Source: Flavobacterium franklandianum (GTDB taxonomy: Bacteria; Bacteroidota; Bacteroidia; Flavobacteriales; Flavobacteriaceae). From it: a DNA stretch of 64,000 bases. Positions 1-9,844 of this stretch are shown one piece after another. Every line of letters starts with the position of its first letter. The stretch's first letter is position 1. Where the stretch lies: positions 124,001 through 188,000 of the forward strand of contig NZ_VJZR01000005.1 of NCBI RefSeq assembly GCF_007097365.1, written 5' to 3'. The position numbers and the translations under genes are program-made. The notes beneath the pieces are model-generated. The model made no database searches. It had not been told where the DNA came from and saw only the letters and a list, made by a program, of their open reading frames with translations.

Positions 1-45
1 AATCTCCTGATAAACGCTAGCGCAGTTTTGCAAACTGTGCCCACT
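1..45. repeat. REP-like palindrome, family A
   Basis: An imperfect hairpin has arms at 20-28 and 32-40 with a 3-nt loop, flanked by a TAGCGC-like left side and a GTGCCCAC right side. The same frame with different stem bases recurs at 21822-21842. Changed but still paired stem bases in a constant frame suggest a dispersed palindromic element. The copy may begin before the window. Confidence 0.55.
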
Positions 46-97
46 ATCGAGAGCAAAAAATTTAATAGATAAAACGAATCTAAAAGAACAACTAATT

Positions 98-1039
98 ATG
101 GAAAAAAACAATAATGAGGTAAACCGTCGGGAGTTTTTAAAAGTAACCACAAAATTTACTGCTGCAACAATTTTTATTGGTTTGGGAAGTTCAGCACTTT
201 TTGGTGCCAATACTGGAAACCAAAAGAAAATGTCAATTCCAACTGTGACTCTCAACAACGGTGTGGTAATGCCAAGACTAGGATTTGGTACAAATACCCT
301 TGCTGACGCTGTAGGTGTTCGAAGTGTTTCCGAAGCCATTTCAGTAGGATATCGCCTCATTGACACTGCTCATATTTACGGAAATGAAGCAGCTGTAGGA
401 GAAGGAATCAGGCAAAGTGGCATTGATAGAAAAGAACTGTTTTTAACATCGAAACTTTGGGTTGACTTTGCGGGTTATGAAAACACTAAAAAAGCATTTG
501 AAACTTCTATAAAAAAATTGGGTGTAGATTATCTCGATCTTTATCTTATCCATAGACCTAGAGGAGATGTAAAAGGGTCTTGGCTAGCAATGGAAGAACT
601 TGTTAAAGCTGGTAAAATTAGAGCTATTGGTGTGAGCAATTTTGACCCTGAGCAAATGAAGGAGTTGTTGTCATATGCCAAAATTGCACCCGCAATCAAT
701 CAAATTGAGACCAATGTTTTCTTTCAGGAGAAAGATTTATATCCTTTATTGAAGGGTTCAGCGACCCAAATAGAAGCTTGGTCTCCTCTGGCAGCTGGTC
801 GTGGTGGAATTTTTAGCAACCCAATACTAGCTGCTATCGGCAAAAAGTATCAAAAGAGCATTGCTCAAGTTTGCTTAAGATGGCACTATCAACGGGGAGT
901 TGTTACTATCCCAAGATCTTCCCAAAAAGCACACATGATTGAAAATCTGAATATTTTCGATTTTGAACTTGCAGAGTCTGACATGCAAACCATAGCAACT
1001 CTCGATTTAAATACTACTCAATTTCCGGAGTGGAAATGA
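98..1039 (+). CDS. Aldo/keto reductase with Tat-type signal
   Basis: This is a 313-residue NADPH-dependent aldo/keto reductase. The N-terminus has a twin-arginine motif (RREFLK, residues 10-15) followed by a hydrophobic stretch to about 36, so it is probably exported folded by Tat. The AKR barrel starts near residue 47. The catalytic tetrad fits Asp89, Tyr94 (IYGNE), Lys119 (SKL) and His152 (LIH). The late IPRSS segment matches the cofactor phosphate site of the family. The substrate cannot be told. It is a single gene followed by a strong hairpin at 1182-1222. Family assignment is firm; periplasmic location is inferred. Confidence 0.9.
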   Translation: MEKNNNEVNRREFLKVTTKFTAATIFIGLGSSALFGANTGNQKKMSIPTVTLNNGVVMPRLGFGTNTLADAVGVRSVSEAISVGYRLIDTAHIYGNEAAVGEGIRQSGIDRKELFLTSKLWVDFAGYENTKKAFETSIKKLGVDYLDLYLIHRPRGDVKGSWLAMEELVKAGKIRAIGVSNFDPEQMKELLSYAKIAPAINQIETNVFFQEKDLYPLLKGSATQIEAWSPLAAGRGGIFSNPILAAIGKKYQKSIAQVCLRWHYQRGVVTIPRSSQKAHMIENLNIFDFELAESDMQTIATLDLNTTQFPEWK

Positions 1040-1418
1040 GATAAATAAATTCTTGTTTTAGTGTTTTTTAGTTGCACATGAATTTAAATAAGTGACAATC
1101 CGATCCCTATTTGGAAAGCCGTTTTGTAATTAGAAAAGGTGTAATTTTGAAATCAAGAAAACCTTGACCATTACAAAAATCAAAATCGGCTGTTACAAAA
1201 ATTTGTGACAGCCGATTTTTTTATAGACGTTACAGTATTGATTTAATACACAGAAAGAGCTATTTATTTTCTAAACTATTACTCAGATTTCTGTCATCAT
1301 GAACGTCTTTCTATCTAGTAAATTTAAAAAAATAATATTTACAAAAAAAATATTTCATAAAGAATTTGTCCATTTCAATCAAAAACAAAACAATAATACC
1401 TTTTTGCCAATATTTGTC
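1040..1418. other. Intergenic region between convergent genes
   Basis: This 379-bp gap lies between convergent genes. It holds the hairpin at 1182-1222. The rest is AT-rich, with no convincing ORF or other repeat seen. Confidence 0.6.
1182..1222 (+). terminator. Rho-independent terminator after the reductase
   Basis: A long stem pairs 1182-1199 with 1203-1219 (core ATCGGCTGT / ACAGCCGAT, one G-U pair) and runs into a T tract. The A-rich left flank could let it also serve the opposite strand. Confidence 0.8.
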
Positions 1419-2438
1419 TTACAACTGATTCAAAAGTGAGTCCAATACATTTTGTAACTCAGGATTAGATGGTCTTGCTGCATCTGAATTCACCACATTT
1501 CCGTTGGGGTCAATCAAAATAAATCTAGGAATGCTAATTACTCCAAAACCTTTCATAAAATCCGAGTTCCAGTTTTTGTCAGCAAAAAGCTGAACGCCTC
1601 CTAATTGTTTTTCGGCAACAAACGTTTTCCATTTATCGTGATCTTTATCAACATCTACAGAAATGCTAATAAATGCAATGTTTTTGTCGTGATATTTTTC
1701 TTCTATTTTTTTCAACGCTGGAATTTCGGCACGACAAGGTCCGCACCAAGTTGCCCAAACATCTACATATACATATTTTCCTTTAAAATCTTCAAGTTTT
1801 GTTTTGCCACCTTTGTGATTTTCATAATCAAATGAAGGCGAAGCAGTATTGTTCAGTTTGCTTTTTGCCAAATTCGCTTCATAATTTTTTTTGTAATATT
1901 TTACTATACTGTTGTAATTATTATCAATGCTTTTCTTTTGAAGTACAACAAATTCAGGGTCTAATTTTTTGTCTTCTAAACGTTTCAAATCATCGGCTTT
2001 TTTCTTGTCCATGCCTATAAGAAAGTCCGTTTCGGGGGAGGCAAGCAAACTATCAATATCCGTTTGCTCTTCAAAAATAGAATTTTTGGCTAAGAAATTA
2101 TTTTCGGCCGCACCTTTTCCTGAATAAACTATAGATTCATCAAAGTTTTTAGCATCCATTTTCATCTTTAAATCGAAACCGTTTTTTAAATATACAATGG
2201 TAAATTCATTACCGTCAGACAAAAGGTATCTGCCAGTTGCAATATTCATAGTATCCTTAAAAACACCTTTCTTATTGATTTGAATTTTTTTAATTTGTTT
2301 GTTTTGATCATTAGAAAAAGTGATGAAATCACCAAACTTATTCGCTATTTCAGCCTGAAAGATCATCTGCTTTTTGTTTTGTGCTTGACTGCTAATGCTA
2401 ATGAATACTGAAAATGTAATAAACAATAATTTTCTCAT
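1419..2438 (-). CDS. TlpA-like thioredoxin-fold disulfide reductase
   Basis: This is a 339-residue exported protein with a C-terminal TlpA/ResA-type thioredoxin domain. The start is set at 2438, because translation from there opens with a clean signal peptide (MRKLLFITF..., about 19 residues); the longer frame adds an implausible leader. The middle (about 20-200) resembles the variable DUF4369-type N-domain common in Bacteroidota. The active site WCGPC has cysteines at about 232 and 235, followed by the Pro loop (SIPRFILID). It probably reduces disulfides in periplasmic proteins; its partner is unknown. Confidence 0.88.
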   Translation of the reverse strand: MRKLLFITFSVFISISSQAQNKKQMIFQAEIANKFGDFITFSNDQNKQIKKIQINKKGVFKDTMNIATGRYLLSDGNEFTIVYLKNGFDLKMKMDAKNFDESIVYSGKGAAENNFLAKNSIFEEQTDIDSLLASPETDFLIGMDKKKADDLKRLEDKKLDPEFVVLQKKSIDNNYNSIVKYYKKNYEANLAKSKLNNTASPSFDYENHKGGKTKLEDFKGKYVYVDVWATWCGPCRAEIPALKKIEEKYHDKNIAFISISVDVDKDHDKWKTFVAEKQLGGVQLFADKNWNSDFMKGFGVISIPRFILIDPNGNVVNSDAARPSNPELQNVLDSLLNQL

Positions 2439-2569
2439 AAGACGTGTTTTTAAAATTAAGTTGTCCAAATCTACTTTATTTATTTGAAGGTAAATTAAGA
2501 TTAACACTATTTTAAAGTATTTATTAAAGGAAGTTTTGCCGATTTAGAGATTAAGTTGTTTTTTGTTTT

Positions 2570-2577
2570 TACTTTTG
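2570..2577 (+). promoter_or_regulatory. -7 box of the aspS promoter
   Basis: TACTTTTG fits the Bacteroidota -7 consensus TAnnTTTG, 19 nt before the aspS start. No well-spaced -33 TTG is evident. Confidence 0.5.
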
Positions 2578-2595
2578 CAATCTAAAAAATAGATT

Positions 2596-4344
2596 ATGTA
2601 TAGAAGTCATAGCTGTGGCGAATTGAACTCCTCACACATCAATACCGAAGTTACGCTTGCAGGCTGGGTTCAAAAATCTCGCGACAAAGGATTTATGAAT
2701 TGGGTCGATTTACGCGACCGTTACGGAGTTACCCAGTTAATTTTCGACGAAAGTCGTTCTCAAAAAGAAGTTTTTGAATTAGCAAAAACCCTAGGACGTG
2801 AGTTCGTGATTCAAGCCAAAGGAACCGTTATTGAGCGGGAATCCAAAAACGCAAATATGTCAACGGGCGACATTGAAATTCTAGTTACCGAACTCAAAAT
2901 ATTGAATTCATCATTAACACCGCCTTTCACTATCGAAGACGAAACCGATGGTGGTGAAGATATTCGAATGAAATACCGTTACCTTGACATTCGTCGTAAT
3001 CCCGTAAAAAACAACTTGCTTTTTCGTCATAAAGTAGCAATGGAAGTTCGTAAATATTTATCTGATTTAGATTTTTGCGAAGTAGAAACACCCTATTTAA
3101 TCAAATCGACTCCAGAAGGCGCAAGAGATTTTGTGGTTCCGAGTCGAATGAATGAAGGACAATTTTATGCTTTGCCCCAATCACCACAAACCTTCAAACA
3201 ATTATTGATGGTGGGCGGAATGGACAAGTATTTCCAAATCGTAAAATGTTTCCGTGACGAGGATTTGCGTGCCGATCGTCAACCAGAATTCACACAAATC
3301 GATTGCGAAATGGCATTTGTGGAGCAAGAAGATATATTGAATGTTTTCGAAGGATTAACTCGCCATTTGTTGAAAGAAATCAAAGGAATCGAAGTAGAGA
3401 AATTCCCAAGAATTACCTACGATTATGCGATCAAGACTTATGGAAATGACAAACCGGACATTCGTTTCGGAATGGAATTTGGTGAGCTAAACGCATTTGC
3501 ACAACATAAAGAATTTCCAGTTTTTAATGCTGCAGAATTGGTTGTTGGAATTGCTGTTCCCGGAACAAGCGAATATACTCGTAAAGAAATCGACGGCTTG
3601 ATTGATTGGATCAAACGCCCGCAAATTGGTGCCAGCGGAATGGTTTATGTGAAATGCAATGAAGATGGAACCTACAAATCATCGGTAGATAAATTTTACG
3701 ATCAAGAAGATTTAGGAAATTGGGCAAAAACAACTGGAGCCAAAGCTGGTGATATGATTTTTGTTCTCTCTGGTCCAGCTGATAAAACCAGAACACAGCT
3801 TTCTGCTTTAAGAATGGAACTAGCAACACGTTTGGGATTAAGAAATCCGGCCGAATTTGCCCCATTATGGGTGGTAGATTTTCCTTTATTAGAATTTGAG
3901 GAAGAAACAGGACGTTATCACGCAATGCACCATCCATTTACTTCTCCAAAACCAGAAGATATGGATTTATTAGAAACCAACCCAAAAGCGGTTCGTGCCA
4001 ATGCATATGATATGGTTTTGAATGGAAACGAAATTGGAGGAGGTTCAATCCGTATTCACGATAAAGCAACTCAACAATTAATGTTTAAATATCTAGGTTT
4101 CACGCCAGAACAAGCCGAGGATCAATTTGGTTTCTTGATGAATGCTTTTCAATATGGAGCGCCGCCACACGGAGGATTGGCCTTTGGGTTGGATAGATTA
4201 GTTTCAATCCTTGGTGGACAAGAGACTATACGTGATTTTATCGCTTTCCCTAAAAATAATTCAGGAAGAGATGTAATGATAGATGCTCCTTCTGTAATTG
4301 ATGAATTACAATTGAACGAATTGCACATTAAACTTGATTTATAG
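2596..4344 (+). CDS. aspS: Aspartyl-tRNA synthetase
   Basis: This 582-residue class II aminoacyl-tRNA synthetase charges tRNA-Asp. The N-terminal OB-fold anticodon-binding domain covers about 1-105. Motif 2 is seen around [18 protein letters not shown] and motif 3 around GLDRLVSI, near residue 531. The bacterial GAD insert lies between them. Length matches bacterial AspRS (about 580-590). Whether it also charges tRNA-Asn cannot be decided here. It has its own promoter box and is monocistronic. Confidence 0.97.
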   Translation: MYRSHSCGELNSSHINTEVTLAGWVQKSRDKGFMNWVDLRDRYGVTQLIFDESRSQKEVFELAKTLGREFVIQAKGTVIERESKNANMSTGDIEILVTELKILNSSLTPPFTIEDETDGGEDIRMKYRYLDIRRNPVKNNLLFRHKVAMEVRKYLSDLDFCEVETPYLIKSTPEGARDFVVPSRMNEGQFYALPQSPQTFKQLLMVGGMDKYFQIVKCFRDEDLRADRQPEFTQIDCEMAFVEQEDILNVFEGLTRHLLKEIKGIEVEKFPRITYDYAIKTYGNDKPDIRFGMEFGELNAFAQHKEFPVFNAAELVVGIAVPGTSEYTRKEIDGLIDWIKRPQIGASGMVYVKCNEDGTYKSSVDKFYDQEDLGNWAKTTGAKAGDMIFVLSGPADKTRTQLSALRMELATRLGLRNPAEFAPLWVVDFPLLEFEEETGRYHAMHHPFTSPKPEDMDLLETNPKAVRANAYDMVLNGNEIGGGSIRIHDKATQQLMFKYLGFTPEQAEDQFGFLMNAFQYGAPPHGGLAFGLDRLVSILGGQETIRDFIAFPKNNSGRDVMIDAPSVIDELQLNELHIKLDL

Positions 4345-4436
4345 CCTTTCATCGATAAAATTTGTTAGAAATCGTTGAATATCAAATATTTTAATAAAAT
4401 CTTTACATTATTATTTTTTCGTATTAGATTAAATAT

Positions 4437-4444
4437 TACATTTG
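4437..4444 (+). promoter_or_regulatory. -7 box of the cold-shock gene promoter
   Basis: TACATTTG matches TAnnTTTG 29 nt before the cspA-like start. The short AT-rich leader that follows could be temperature-responsive, but no structure was verified. Confidence 0.45.
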
Positions 4445-4473
4445 CGACATTATAAATTATTATTACTATTACA

Positions 4474-4668
4474 ATGCGTACAGGTACAGTTAAATTTTTC
4501 AATGAATCTAAAGGTTACGGATTCATTACAGACGAAGAAACAGGAAAAGACATTTTTGTTCATGCATCAGGAATCAACGCGGAAGAACTTCGTGAAGGTG
4601 ATAGAGTAAGCTATGAAGAAGAAGAAGGAAGAAAAGGAAAAGTTGCTGCGAAAGTAGCAGTAATCTAA
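4474..4668 (+). CDS. Cold-shock domain protein
   Basis: This 64-residue single cold-shock domain binds single-stranded RNA or DNA and acts as an RNA chaperone. RNP1 is KGYGFIT (residues 14-20) and RNP2 is DIFVHAS (about 27-33). The acidic patch EEEEGRKGK near the end is typical of Bacteroidota CspA-type proteins. It is a single gene with a promoter box upstream and a textbook terminator downstream. Cold induction is an inference from the family; many homologues are constitutive. Confidence 0.95.
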   Translation: MRTGTVKFFNESKGYGFITDEETGKDIFVHASGINAEELREGDRVSYEEEEGRKGKVAAKVAVI

Positions 4669-4705
4669 GCATAAAAATTCATTTTTATTGCCTACGAATG
4701 TTTAA

Positions 4706-4734
4706 AGCGTCCCGATAAATCGGGACGCTTTTTT
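4706..4734 (+). terminator. Rho-independent terminator after csp gene
   Basis: A perfect 10-bp GC-rich stem (AGCGTCCCGA / TCGGGACGCT) with a 4-nt loop is followed by six T. Confidence 0.93.
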
Positions 4735-4827
4735 GTTTAACGCAAACTGAATTCTCCTAAACCAAAATGAACAATCTATAATTATACGTTAATTATGACT
4801 TTCCTATAACTAATTTTGTTTTTTAGC

Positions 4828-4858
4828 TTGTGATTTAAAGACACGAAACCTATCTTTG
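4828..4858 (+). promoter_or_regulatory. Promoter of the nuo operon
   Basis: TTG at 4828-4830, a 20-nt spacer and TATCTTTG at 4851-4858 match the Bacteroidota consensus (TTG, 17-23 nt, TAnnTTTG). It lies 31 nt before nuoA and is the only clear promoter found for the operon. Confidence 0.75.
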
Positions 4859-4888
4859 TGGCTTATTTAGACTAAACCAATTTAATTT

Positions 4889-5254
4889 ATGCAATCAAGT
4901 CAATTAGATTACTTACCAATACTAATGCAAATGCTATTAGCTATAGGATTTGTTGTGGGAATAATTATAATTTCTGGTAAATTAGGCCCTAAAAGATCCT
5001 CTGTAATCAAGGATGAGAACTTTGAATGCGGAATTAAACCTATAGGAAATGCTAGAATTCCTTTCTCTGTCAAATTTTTTCTAGTCGCTATTCTTTTTGT
5101 ACTTTTCGACATTGAGGTAGTGTTTTTGTATCCGTGGGCTGTCAATTTCAAGGAATTGGGATTGGAAGGAATGGTAAAAATGGTAATTTTTATGTCCTTA
5201 CTTTTGATCGGATTTTTCTACATTATTAAAAAGAAAGCATTAGACTGGGAGTAA
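4889..5254 (+). CDS. nuoA: NADH-quinone oxidoreductase subunit A
   Basis: This 121-residue membrane subunit of respiratory complex I has three predicted transmembrane helices (about 10-30, 66-88, 93-113). The conserved loop between helices 1 and 2 carries FECG and PIGNARIPFS. It helps form the quinone-site interface with NuoB, D and H. It is the first of 14 nuo genes in the order A-N. The gap to nuoB (173 bp) is filled with inverted TCTAAAA-type repeats. Confidence 0.96.
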   Translation: MQSSQLDYLPILMQMLLAIGFVVGIIIISGKLGPKRSSVIKDENFECGIKPIGNARIPFSVKFFLVAILFVLFDIEVVFLYPWAVNFKELGLEGMVKMVIFMSLLLIGFFYIIKKKALDWE

Positions 5255-5264
5255 ATTTAAGAAT

Positions 5265-5427
5265 ACAGATTTTAGATTTCAAATTTTAGATTTACATCCA
5301 TAAGGAAAATATAATGTTTGAGATTAAAGATTTGTTCATACAAAAAAATAAAATTGATTTTTTGCAATGATGATTTTACTTTTTTAGGATTCACGAGAAT
5401 CTAAAATCTAAAATCTAAAAATCTAAA
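5265..5427. repeat. Inverted TTTTAGATTT / AAATCTAAAA repeats in nuoA-nuoB gap
   Basis: Two TTTTAGATTT-like units near 5269-5295 are complementary to four AATCTAAA units at 5399-5427, separated by about 100 nt of AT-rich DNA. In mRNA the arms could form a long stem directly before the nuoB start. Similar units occur before nuoE and nuoI. Confidence 0.7.
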
Positions 5428-5982
5428 ATGAAGATGAGTGATTCAAATATAAAAATGGTTGCGCCACCGGAAGGCGTTTCTGGAGAAGGTTTTTTCGCCA
5501 CAACACTAAATGATGTTGTAGGATTAGCCAGAGCTAATTCACTTTGGCCATTGCCTTTCGCAACTTCGTGTTGCGGGATAGAATTTATGGCAACTATGGC
5601 TTCACATTATGATTTAGCAAGATTTGGGATGGAACGTGTAAGTTTTTCTCCACGTCAAGCTGATATGCTCTTAGTTATGGGAACTATTTCTAAAAAAATG
5701 GGACCTATTTTGCGTCAAGTTTATGAGCAAATGGCAGAACCTCGTTGGGTAATTGCCGTTGGAGCTTGCGCATCATCTGGTGGGGTTTTCGACACCTATT
5801 CTGTTTTGCAAGGAATAGACAAAGTAATTCCTGTTGATGTTTATGTGCCAGGCTGTCCGCCACGACCAGAACAAATTGTAGATGGCGTAATGAGATTACA
5901 AGATTTAGTAAAGAGCGAGTCGGTAAGAAGAAGAAGTTCACCAGAATATCAAGAATTATTGAAATCTTATAATATAAAATAA
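5428..5982 (+). CDS. nuoB: NADH-quinone oxidoreductase subunit B
   Basis: This 184-residue subunit holds the terminal [4Fe-4S] cluster N2, which passes electrons to quinone. Ligands fit Cys48-Cys49 (TSCCGIEFM), Cys114 (GACASSGG) and Cys143 (PGCPPRPEQ). An ATG two codons in (5434) is an equally possible start, because the first ATG abuts a run of repeat units. nuoC starts 4 nt after the stop, so the two are probably translationally coupled. Confidence 0.97.
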   Translation: MKMSDSNIKMVAPPEGVSGEGFFATTLNDVVGLARANSLWPLPFATSCCGIEFMATMASHYDLARFGMERVSFSPRQADMLLVMGTISKKMGPILRQVYEQMAEPRWVIAVGACASSGGVFDTYSVLQGIDKVIPVDVYVPGCPPRPEQIVDGVMRLQDLVKSESVRRRSSPEYQELLKSYNIK

Positions 5983-5986
5983 GGAA

Positions 5987-6508
5987 ATGAGCTTAGAAAC
6001 CACAGAAATTCAAGACAAATTAGTGGAAACATTTGGCGAAAATGTCTTTCATTTCAATCAAGAAAAAGATATTTTTTCATTTGAAGTTACAGCCGATAAA
6101 ATCACAGCAATTGTTCTTTTTTTGAAAAACGATCCAACATTACGTTTTCATTTCTTGACCGATATCTGTGGGGTTCATTATCCAGATAACGCAATAGAAA
6201 GACAGTTTGTAGTTGTATATCATATGCACAATTGGTATGAAAACAAACGCATAAAAATAAAAGCTTTTATCAACGGAGAAACTCCAGATATAAAAACTAT
6301 ATCAACTATATTTCCAAGCGCCAATTGGATGGAAAGAGAAACTTGGGATTTTTACGGAATCAATTTTATAGGTCATCCACAGTTGAAACGTATTTTGAAT
6401 ATGGATGAAATGATTTCTTTTCCAATGCGAAAAGAATTTCCGTTGGAAGATGGCGGAAGAACAGACAAAGACGATAGATTCTTTGGAAGAACACAATCAA
6501 ACAGATAG
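5987..6508 (+). CDS. nuoC: NADH-quinone oxidoreductase subunit C
   Basis: This 173-residue peripheral-arm subunit corresponds to the 30-kDa subunit. The family signature appears as ERETWDFYGINFIGHPQL (about 119-136), and the C-terminus has the PLEDGGRTDKDDR-like segment. It is separate from nuoD; in enterobacteria the two are fused. It docks on NuoD near the quinone site and binds no cluster. Confidence 0.96.
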   Translation: MSLETTEIQDKLVETFGENVFHFNQEKDIFSFEVTADKITAIVLFLKNDPTLRFHFLTDICGVHYPDNAIERQFVVVYHMHNWYENKRIKIKAFINGETPDIKTISTIFPSANWMERETWDFYGINFIGHPQLKRILNMDEMISFPMRKEFPLEDGGRTDKDDRFFGRTQSNR

Positions 6509-6540
6509 AAAATCATTATATAATTTTTCACATTCCATAA

Positions 6541-7779
6541 ATGTCAGAACTATTATTACCACCAGAGCATCGATATGCTAAAATAATTCAAGAGCTTCAT
6601 AACGAAGACGGAAGTGAACTTTCGATTCTGAATTTAGGACCAACACACCCAGCGACACACGGTATTTTTCAGAATATCCTGTTGATGGATGGAGAAAAAA
6701 TTCTCGAAGCAGAACCAACAATTGGTTACATCCACAGAGCTTTTGAGAAAATTGCCGAAAACCGTCCGTTTTATCAAATCACACCTCTCACTGACCGTAT
6801 GAACTATTGCTCATCTCCGATCAACAATATGGGATGGTGGATGACAATGGAAAAATTATTGGATATTGAAGTTCCTAAAAGAGCACAGTATTTAAGAGTT
6901 ATCGCAATGGAATTGGCCAGAATCACAGATCATATTATTTGTAATTCGATTCTTGGCGTCGATACCGGAGCGTATACTGGTTTCTTGTATGTTTTTCAAT
7001 TTAGAGAGAAAGTTTACGAGATCTATGAAGAAATTTGTGGTGCTCGTTTGACAACCAATATGGGAAGATTAGGCGGTTTCGAAAGAGATTGGTCTCCTAA
7101 AGCTTTTGAATTACTGGAAGTGTTTTTGAAAGATTTTCCAGTGGCTTGGAAAGAATTTGAAAACTTATTTGAAAGAAACAGAATTTTTATTGATAGAACT
7201 GTAAACGTTGGCCCAATTACTGCCGAAATGGCAATGGCTTACGGATTTACAGGTCCAAATTTACGTGCTGCCGGAGTTGATTATGATGTTCGTGTAGCGC
7301 ATCCTTACTCCTCTTATGAAGATTTTGAATTCATAGTTCCTGTTGGAAAATCTGGCGATACTTACGATCGTTTTTGCGTTCGTAATGCCGAAGTTTGGGA
7401 AAGTTTGAGCATCATTCGTCAAGCTTTGGATAAAATGCCAGAAGGAAATGTTTTCCACGCTGATGTTCCTGAATATTATTTGCCTCCAAAAGAAGATGTT
7501 TACACGGATATGGAATCTTTGATTTACCATTTCAAAATTGTAATGGGAGAAATTCCTGTTCCAGTGGCCGAAATTTATCACGCTGTGGAAGGTGGAAACG
7601 GAGAATTAGGATTTTACTTGGTAACCGACGGAAGCAGAACTCCTTATAGACTGCACTTCCGCAGACCTTGTTTTATTTATTATCAAGCTTATCCCGAAAT
7701 GATTAAAGGCGCAATGCTTTCGGATGCGATTGTTATTTTGTCAAGTTTAAATGTTATTGCCGGAGAATTAGACGCTTAA
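6541..7779 (+). CDS. nuoD: NADH-quinone oxidoreductase subunit D
   Basis: This 412-residue 49-kDa-type subunit forms the quinone pocket with NuoB. The N-terminal GPTHPATHG motif (about 33-41) contains the histidine implicated in quinone binding, and the C-terminal GSRTPYRLHFRRPCF segment (about 363-377) is the family's conserved arginine region. Length matches stand-alone NuoD. It starts 32 nt after nuoC. A 75-nt repeat-rich spacer follows. Confidence 0.97.
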   Translation: MSELLLPPEHRYAKIIQELHNEDGSELSILNLGPTHPATHGIFQNILLMDGEKILEAEPTIGYIHRAFEKIAENRPFYQITPLTDRMNYCSSPINNMGWWMTMEKLLDIEVPKRAQYLRVIAMELARITDHIICNSILGVDTGAYTGFLYVFQFREKVYEIYEEICGARLTTNMGRLGGFERDWSPKAFELLEVFLKDFPVAWKEFENLFERNRIFIDRTVNVGPITAEMAMAYGFTGPNLRAAGVDYDVRVAHPYSSYEDFEFIVPVGKSGDTYDRFCVRNAEVWESLSIIRQALDKMPEGNVFHADVPEYYLPPKEDVYTDMESLIYHFKIVMGEIPVPVAEIYHAVEGGNGELGFYLVTDGSRTPYRLHFRRPCFIYYQAYPEMIKGAMLSDAIVILSSLNVIAGELDA

Positions 7780-7783
7780 AAAA

Positions 7784-7850
7784 AGATTGCAGAATACAGA
7801 TTTCAGAATGCAGATTGAAAAATCTAAAATCTAAATCTAAATCTAAAATA
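7784..7850. repeat. Repeat units in nuoD-nuoE gap
   Basis: Units of CAGATTT and CAGATT (left) face AATCTAAAATCTAAATCT-type units (right), giving partial self-complementarity like that before nuoB. Confidence 0.6.
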
Positions 7851-7854
7851 TAGA

Positions 7855-8385
7855 ATGGAAAGAACACATTACAAACAAGAAATAAATATGACCGAACCAT
7901 TGATGACTCGCATCAATGAATTAATCAGTCATTATCCAGAAGGAAAGCAAAAATCGGCTTTAATACCAATTTTACACGAAGTTCAGGATGCACACGACAA
8001 CTGGTTGAGTTTTGAATTAATGAATAAAGTGGCCGAAATACTCCAAATTAAACCGATTGAGGTTTACGAAGTGGTTTCTTTCTACACGATGTTCAACCAA
8101 AGACCTATTGGAAAGTATATGTTCGAATTTTGTCAAACTTCACCTTGTTGTTTGAATGGAGTTGAAGATTTAATGGATTACACTTGTGAAAAATTAGGTG
8201 TTGGAATTGGTGAAACTACTCCAGATGGACTATTTGAAGTAAGAGGTGTTGAATGTTTGGGAGCTTGTGGTTATGCTCCAATGATGCAATTGGGTGATTT
8301 TTACAAAGAACACCTAACCAAAGAAAAAGTAGATCAAATTATAGCCGATTGTAGAGATAATAAAATCACGTTACACGATAAATAA
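7855..8385 (+). CDS. nuoE: NADH-quinone oxidoreductase subunit E
   Basis: This 176-residue thioredoxin-like subunit carries the [2Fe-2S] cluster N1a. Ligands fit Cys93 and Cys98 (CQTSPCCLNG) and Cys134 and Cys138 (CLGACGY). The N-terminal helical part (about 15-75) matches the 24-kDa family. An in-frame ATG at 7888 is an alternative start. With NuoF and NuoG it forms the NADH-oxidising module. nuoF begins 2 nt after the stop. Confidence 0.95.
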   Translation: MERTHYKQEINMTEPLMTRINELISHYPEGKQKSALIPILHEVQDAHDNWLSFELMNKVAEILQIKPIEVYEVVSFYTMFNQRPIGKYMFEFCQTSPCCLNGVEDLMDYTCEKLGVGIGETTPDGLFEVRGVECLGACGYAPMMQLGDFYKEHLTKEKVDQIIADCRDNKITLHDK

Positions 8386-8387
8386 TT

Positions 8388-9755
8388 ATGTCACAAAAAA
8401 TATTATTAGACAAAGTAAATATTCCAGGGATTAAAACCTACGAAGTCTATCGCCAAAACGGTGGTTACTCTTCAGTAGAAAAAGCCTTGAAAACATTGAC
8501 TCCTGATGAAGTTGTAGAAGAAGTGAAAACTTCTGGATTAAGAGGTCGTGGTGGTGCAGGTTTCCCAGCAGGAATGAAATGGAGTTTTATTGACAAAAAA
8601 TCAGGAAAACCAAGACATTTAGTTTGCAATGCCGACGAATCAGAGCCGGGAACTTTCAAAGACCGTTATTTGATGGAATATATTCCTCATTTATTGATCG
8701 AAGGAATGATTACTTCCAGCTATGCTTTGGGTGCAAATCTGTCTTACATTTATATTCGTGGAGAATATATGTGGGTTTACAAAATTTTAGAAAGAGCTAT
8801 CGCCGAAGCAAAAGCCGCTGGCTGGTTAGGAAAAAATATATTAGGTTCAGGATACGATTTAGAACTTTATGTTCAAATTGGAGCTGGAGCCTACATTTGT
8901 GGAGAAGAAACCGCATTGATTGAATCATTGGAAGGTAAAAGAGGAAATCCACGTATCAAGCCACCATTTCCAGCAGTTTCTGGACTTTGGTCCAATCCAA
9001 CAGTGGTAAATAATGTTGAAACTATTGCAGCTGTGCCTTGGATTGTAAATAATTCAGGTGCCGATTATGCTAAAATTGGTGTAGGACGTTCTACTGGAAC
9101 CAAATTAATTTCGGCTTCGGGACATATTAAAAACCCTGGAGTTTACGAAATAGAAATGGGATTGAGTGTTTATGAATTTATGAATTCTGATGAATATTTG
9201 GGAGGAATGAGTTCAGACAGACCTTTGAAAGCTTTTGTTCCCGGAGGTTCTTCTGTTCCTGTTTTACCAGCCCATTTAATTTATAAAACCGCTAACAACG
9301 AAGACCGTTTGATGACTTACGAGAGTTTGAGCGATGGTGGTTTTGCAACGGGTTCGATGTTGGGTTCAGGAGGATTTATTGTGTACAATGATACTTCTTG
9401 TATCGTACGAAATACTTGGAATTTCTCTCGTTTTTACCACCACGAATCTTGCGGACAATGTTCACCTTGTCGTGAAGGAACCGGTTGGATGGAAAAAGTA
9501 TTGCACAGAATAGAAAACGGTCACGGCCGTGAAGAAGATATCGATTTGCTTTTGAGCATCCAAAGCAAAATAGAAGGGAATACAATTTGTCCTTTGGGTG
9601 ATGCAGCAGCTTGGCCAGTGGCAGCAGCAATTCGTCACTTTAGAGATGAATTTGAATATCATATTCGTTTTCCGGAAAAAATAAAAAACAGAGACCATTT
9701 TGTTGCTGAACCTTTTGAAAGTGTGAAGCATTTAGTTTCTAAATTAACAGTATAA
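8388..9755 (+). CDS. nuoF: NADH-quinone oxidoreductase subunit F
   Basis: This 455-residue subunit binds NADH, FMN and [4Fe-4S] cluster N3. The NADH/FMN glycine-rich motif GRGGAGFPAGMKW is at about 52-64, and a second FMN motif includes GAGAYICGEETALIESLEG. The cluster motif ESCGQCSPCREG (about 353-364) is followed by a distal Cys near NTICPLGD. It is the electron entry point of complex I. Confidence 0.97.
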   Translation: MSQKILLDKVNIPGIKTYEVYRQNGGYSSVEKALKTLTPDEVVEEVKTSGLRGRGGAGFPAGMKWSFIDKKSGKPRHLVCNADESEPGTFKDRYLMEYIPHLLIEGMITSSYALGANLSYIYIRGEYMWVYKILERAIAEAKAAGWLGKNILGSGYDLELYVQIGAGAYICGEETALIESLEGKRGNPRIKPPFPAVSGLWSNPTVVNNVETIAAVPWIVNNSGADYAKIGVGRSTGTKLISASGHIKNPGVYEIEMGLSVYEFMNSDEYLGGMSSDRPLKAFVPGGSSVPVLPAHLIYKTANNEDRLMTYESLSDGGFATGSMLGSGGFIVYNDTSCIVRNTWNFSRFYHHESCGQCSPCREGTGWMEKVLHRIENGHGREEDIDLLLSIQSKIEGNTICPLGDAAAWPVAAAIRHFRDEFEYHIRFPEKIKNRDHFVAEPFESVKHLVSKLTV

Positions 9756-9756
9756 T

Positions 9757-9843
9757 TTAAAAGTCAGAAGTTGAAAGTTAGAAGTTAGAAGTGAAAAAAA
9801 AACACTTACCCTTTTAAACTTTTAAACTTTTAAACAAATAGAA
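9757..9843. repeat. Short direct repeats in nuoF-nuoG gap
   Basis: The spacer has GTTAGAAGTTAGAAGT units followed by three tandem copies of CTTTTAAA just before nuoG. The low-complexity style is the same as the other nuo spacers. Confidence 0.6.
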
Positions 9844-9844
9844 A

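Noticed and set aside
9376..9731. Antisense frames within nuoF and other long genes
   Set aside because: They are mirror frames of strongly conserved coding sequence, with no promoters or family matches.
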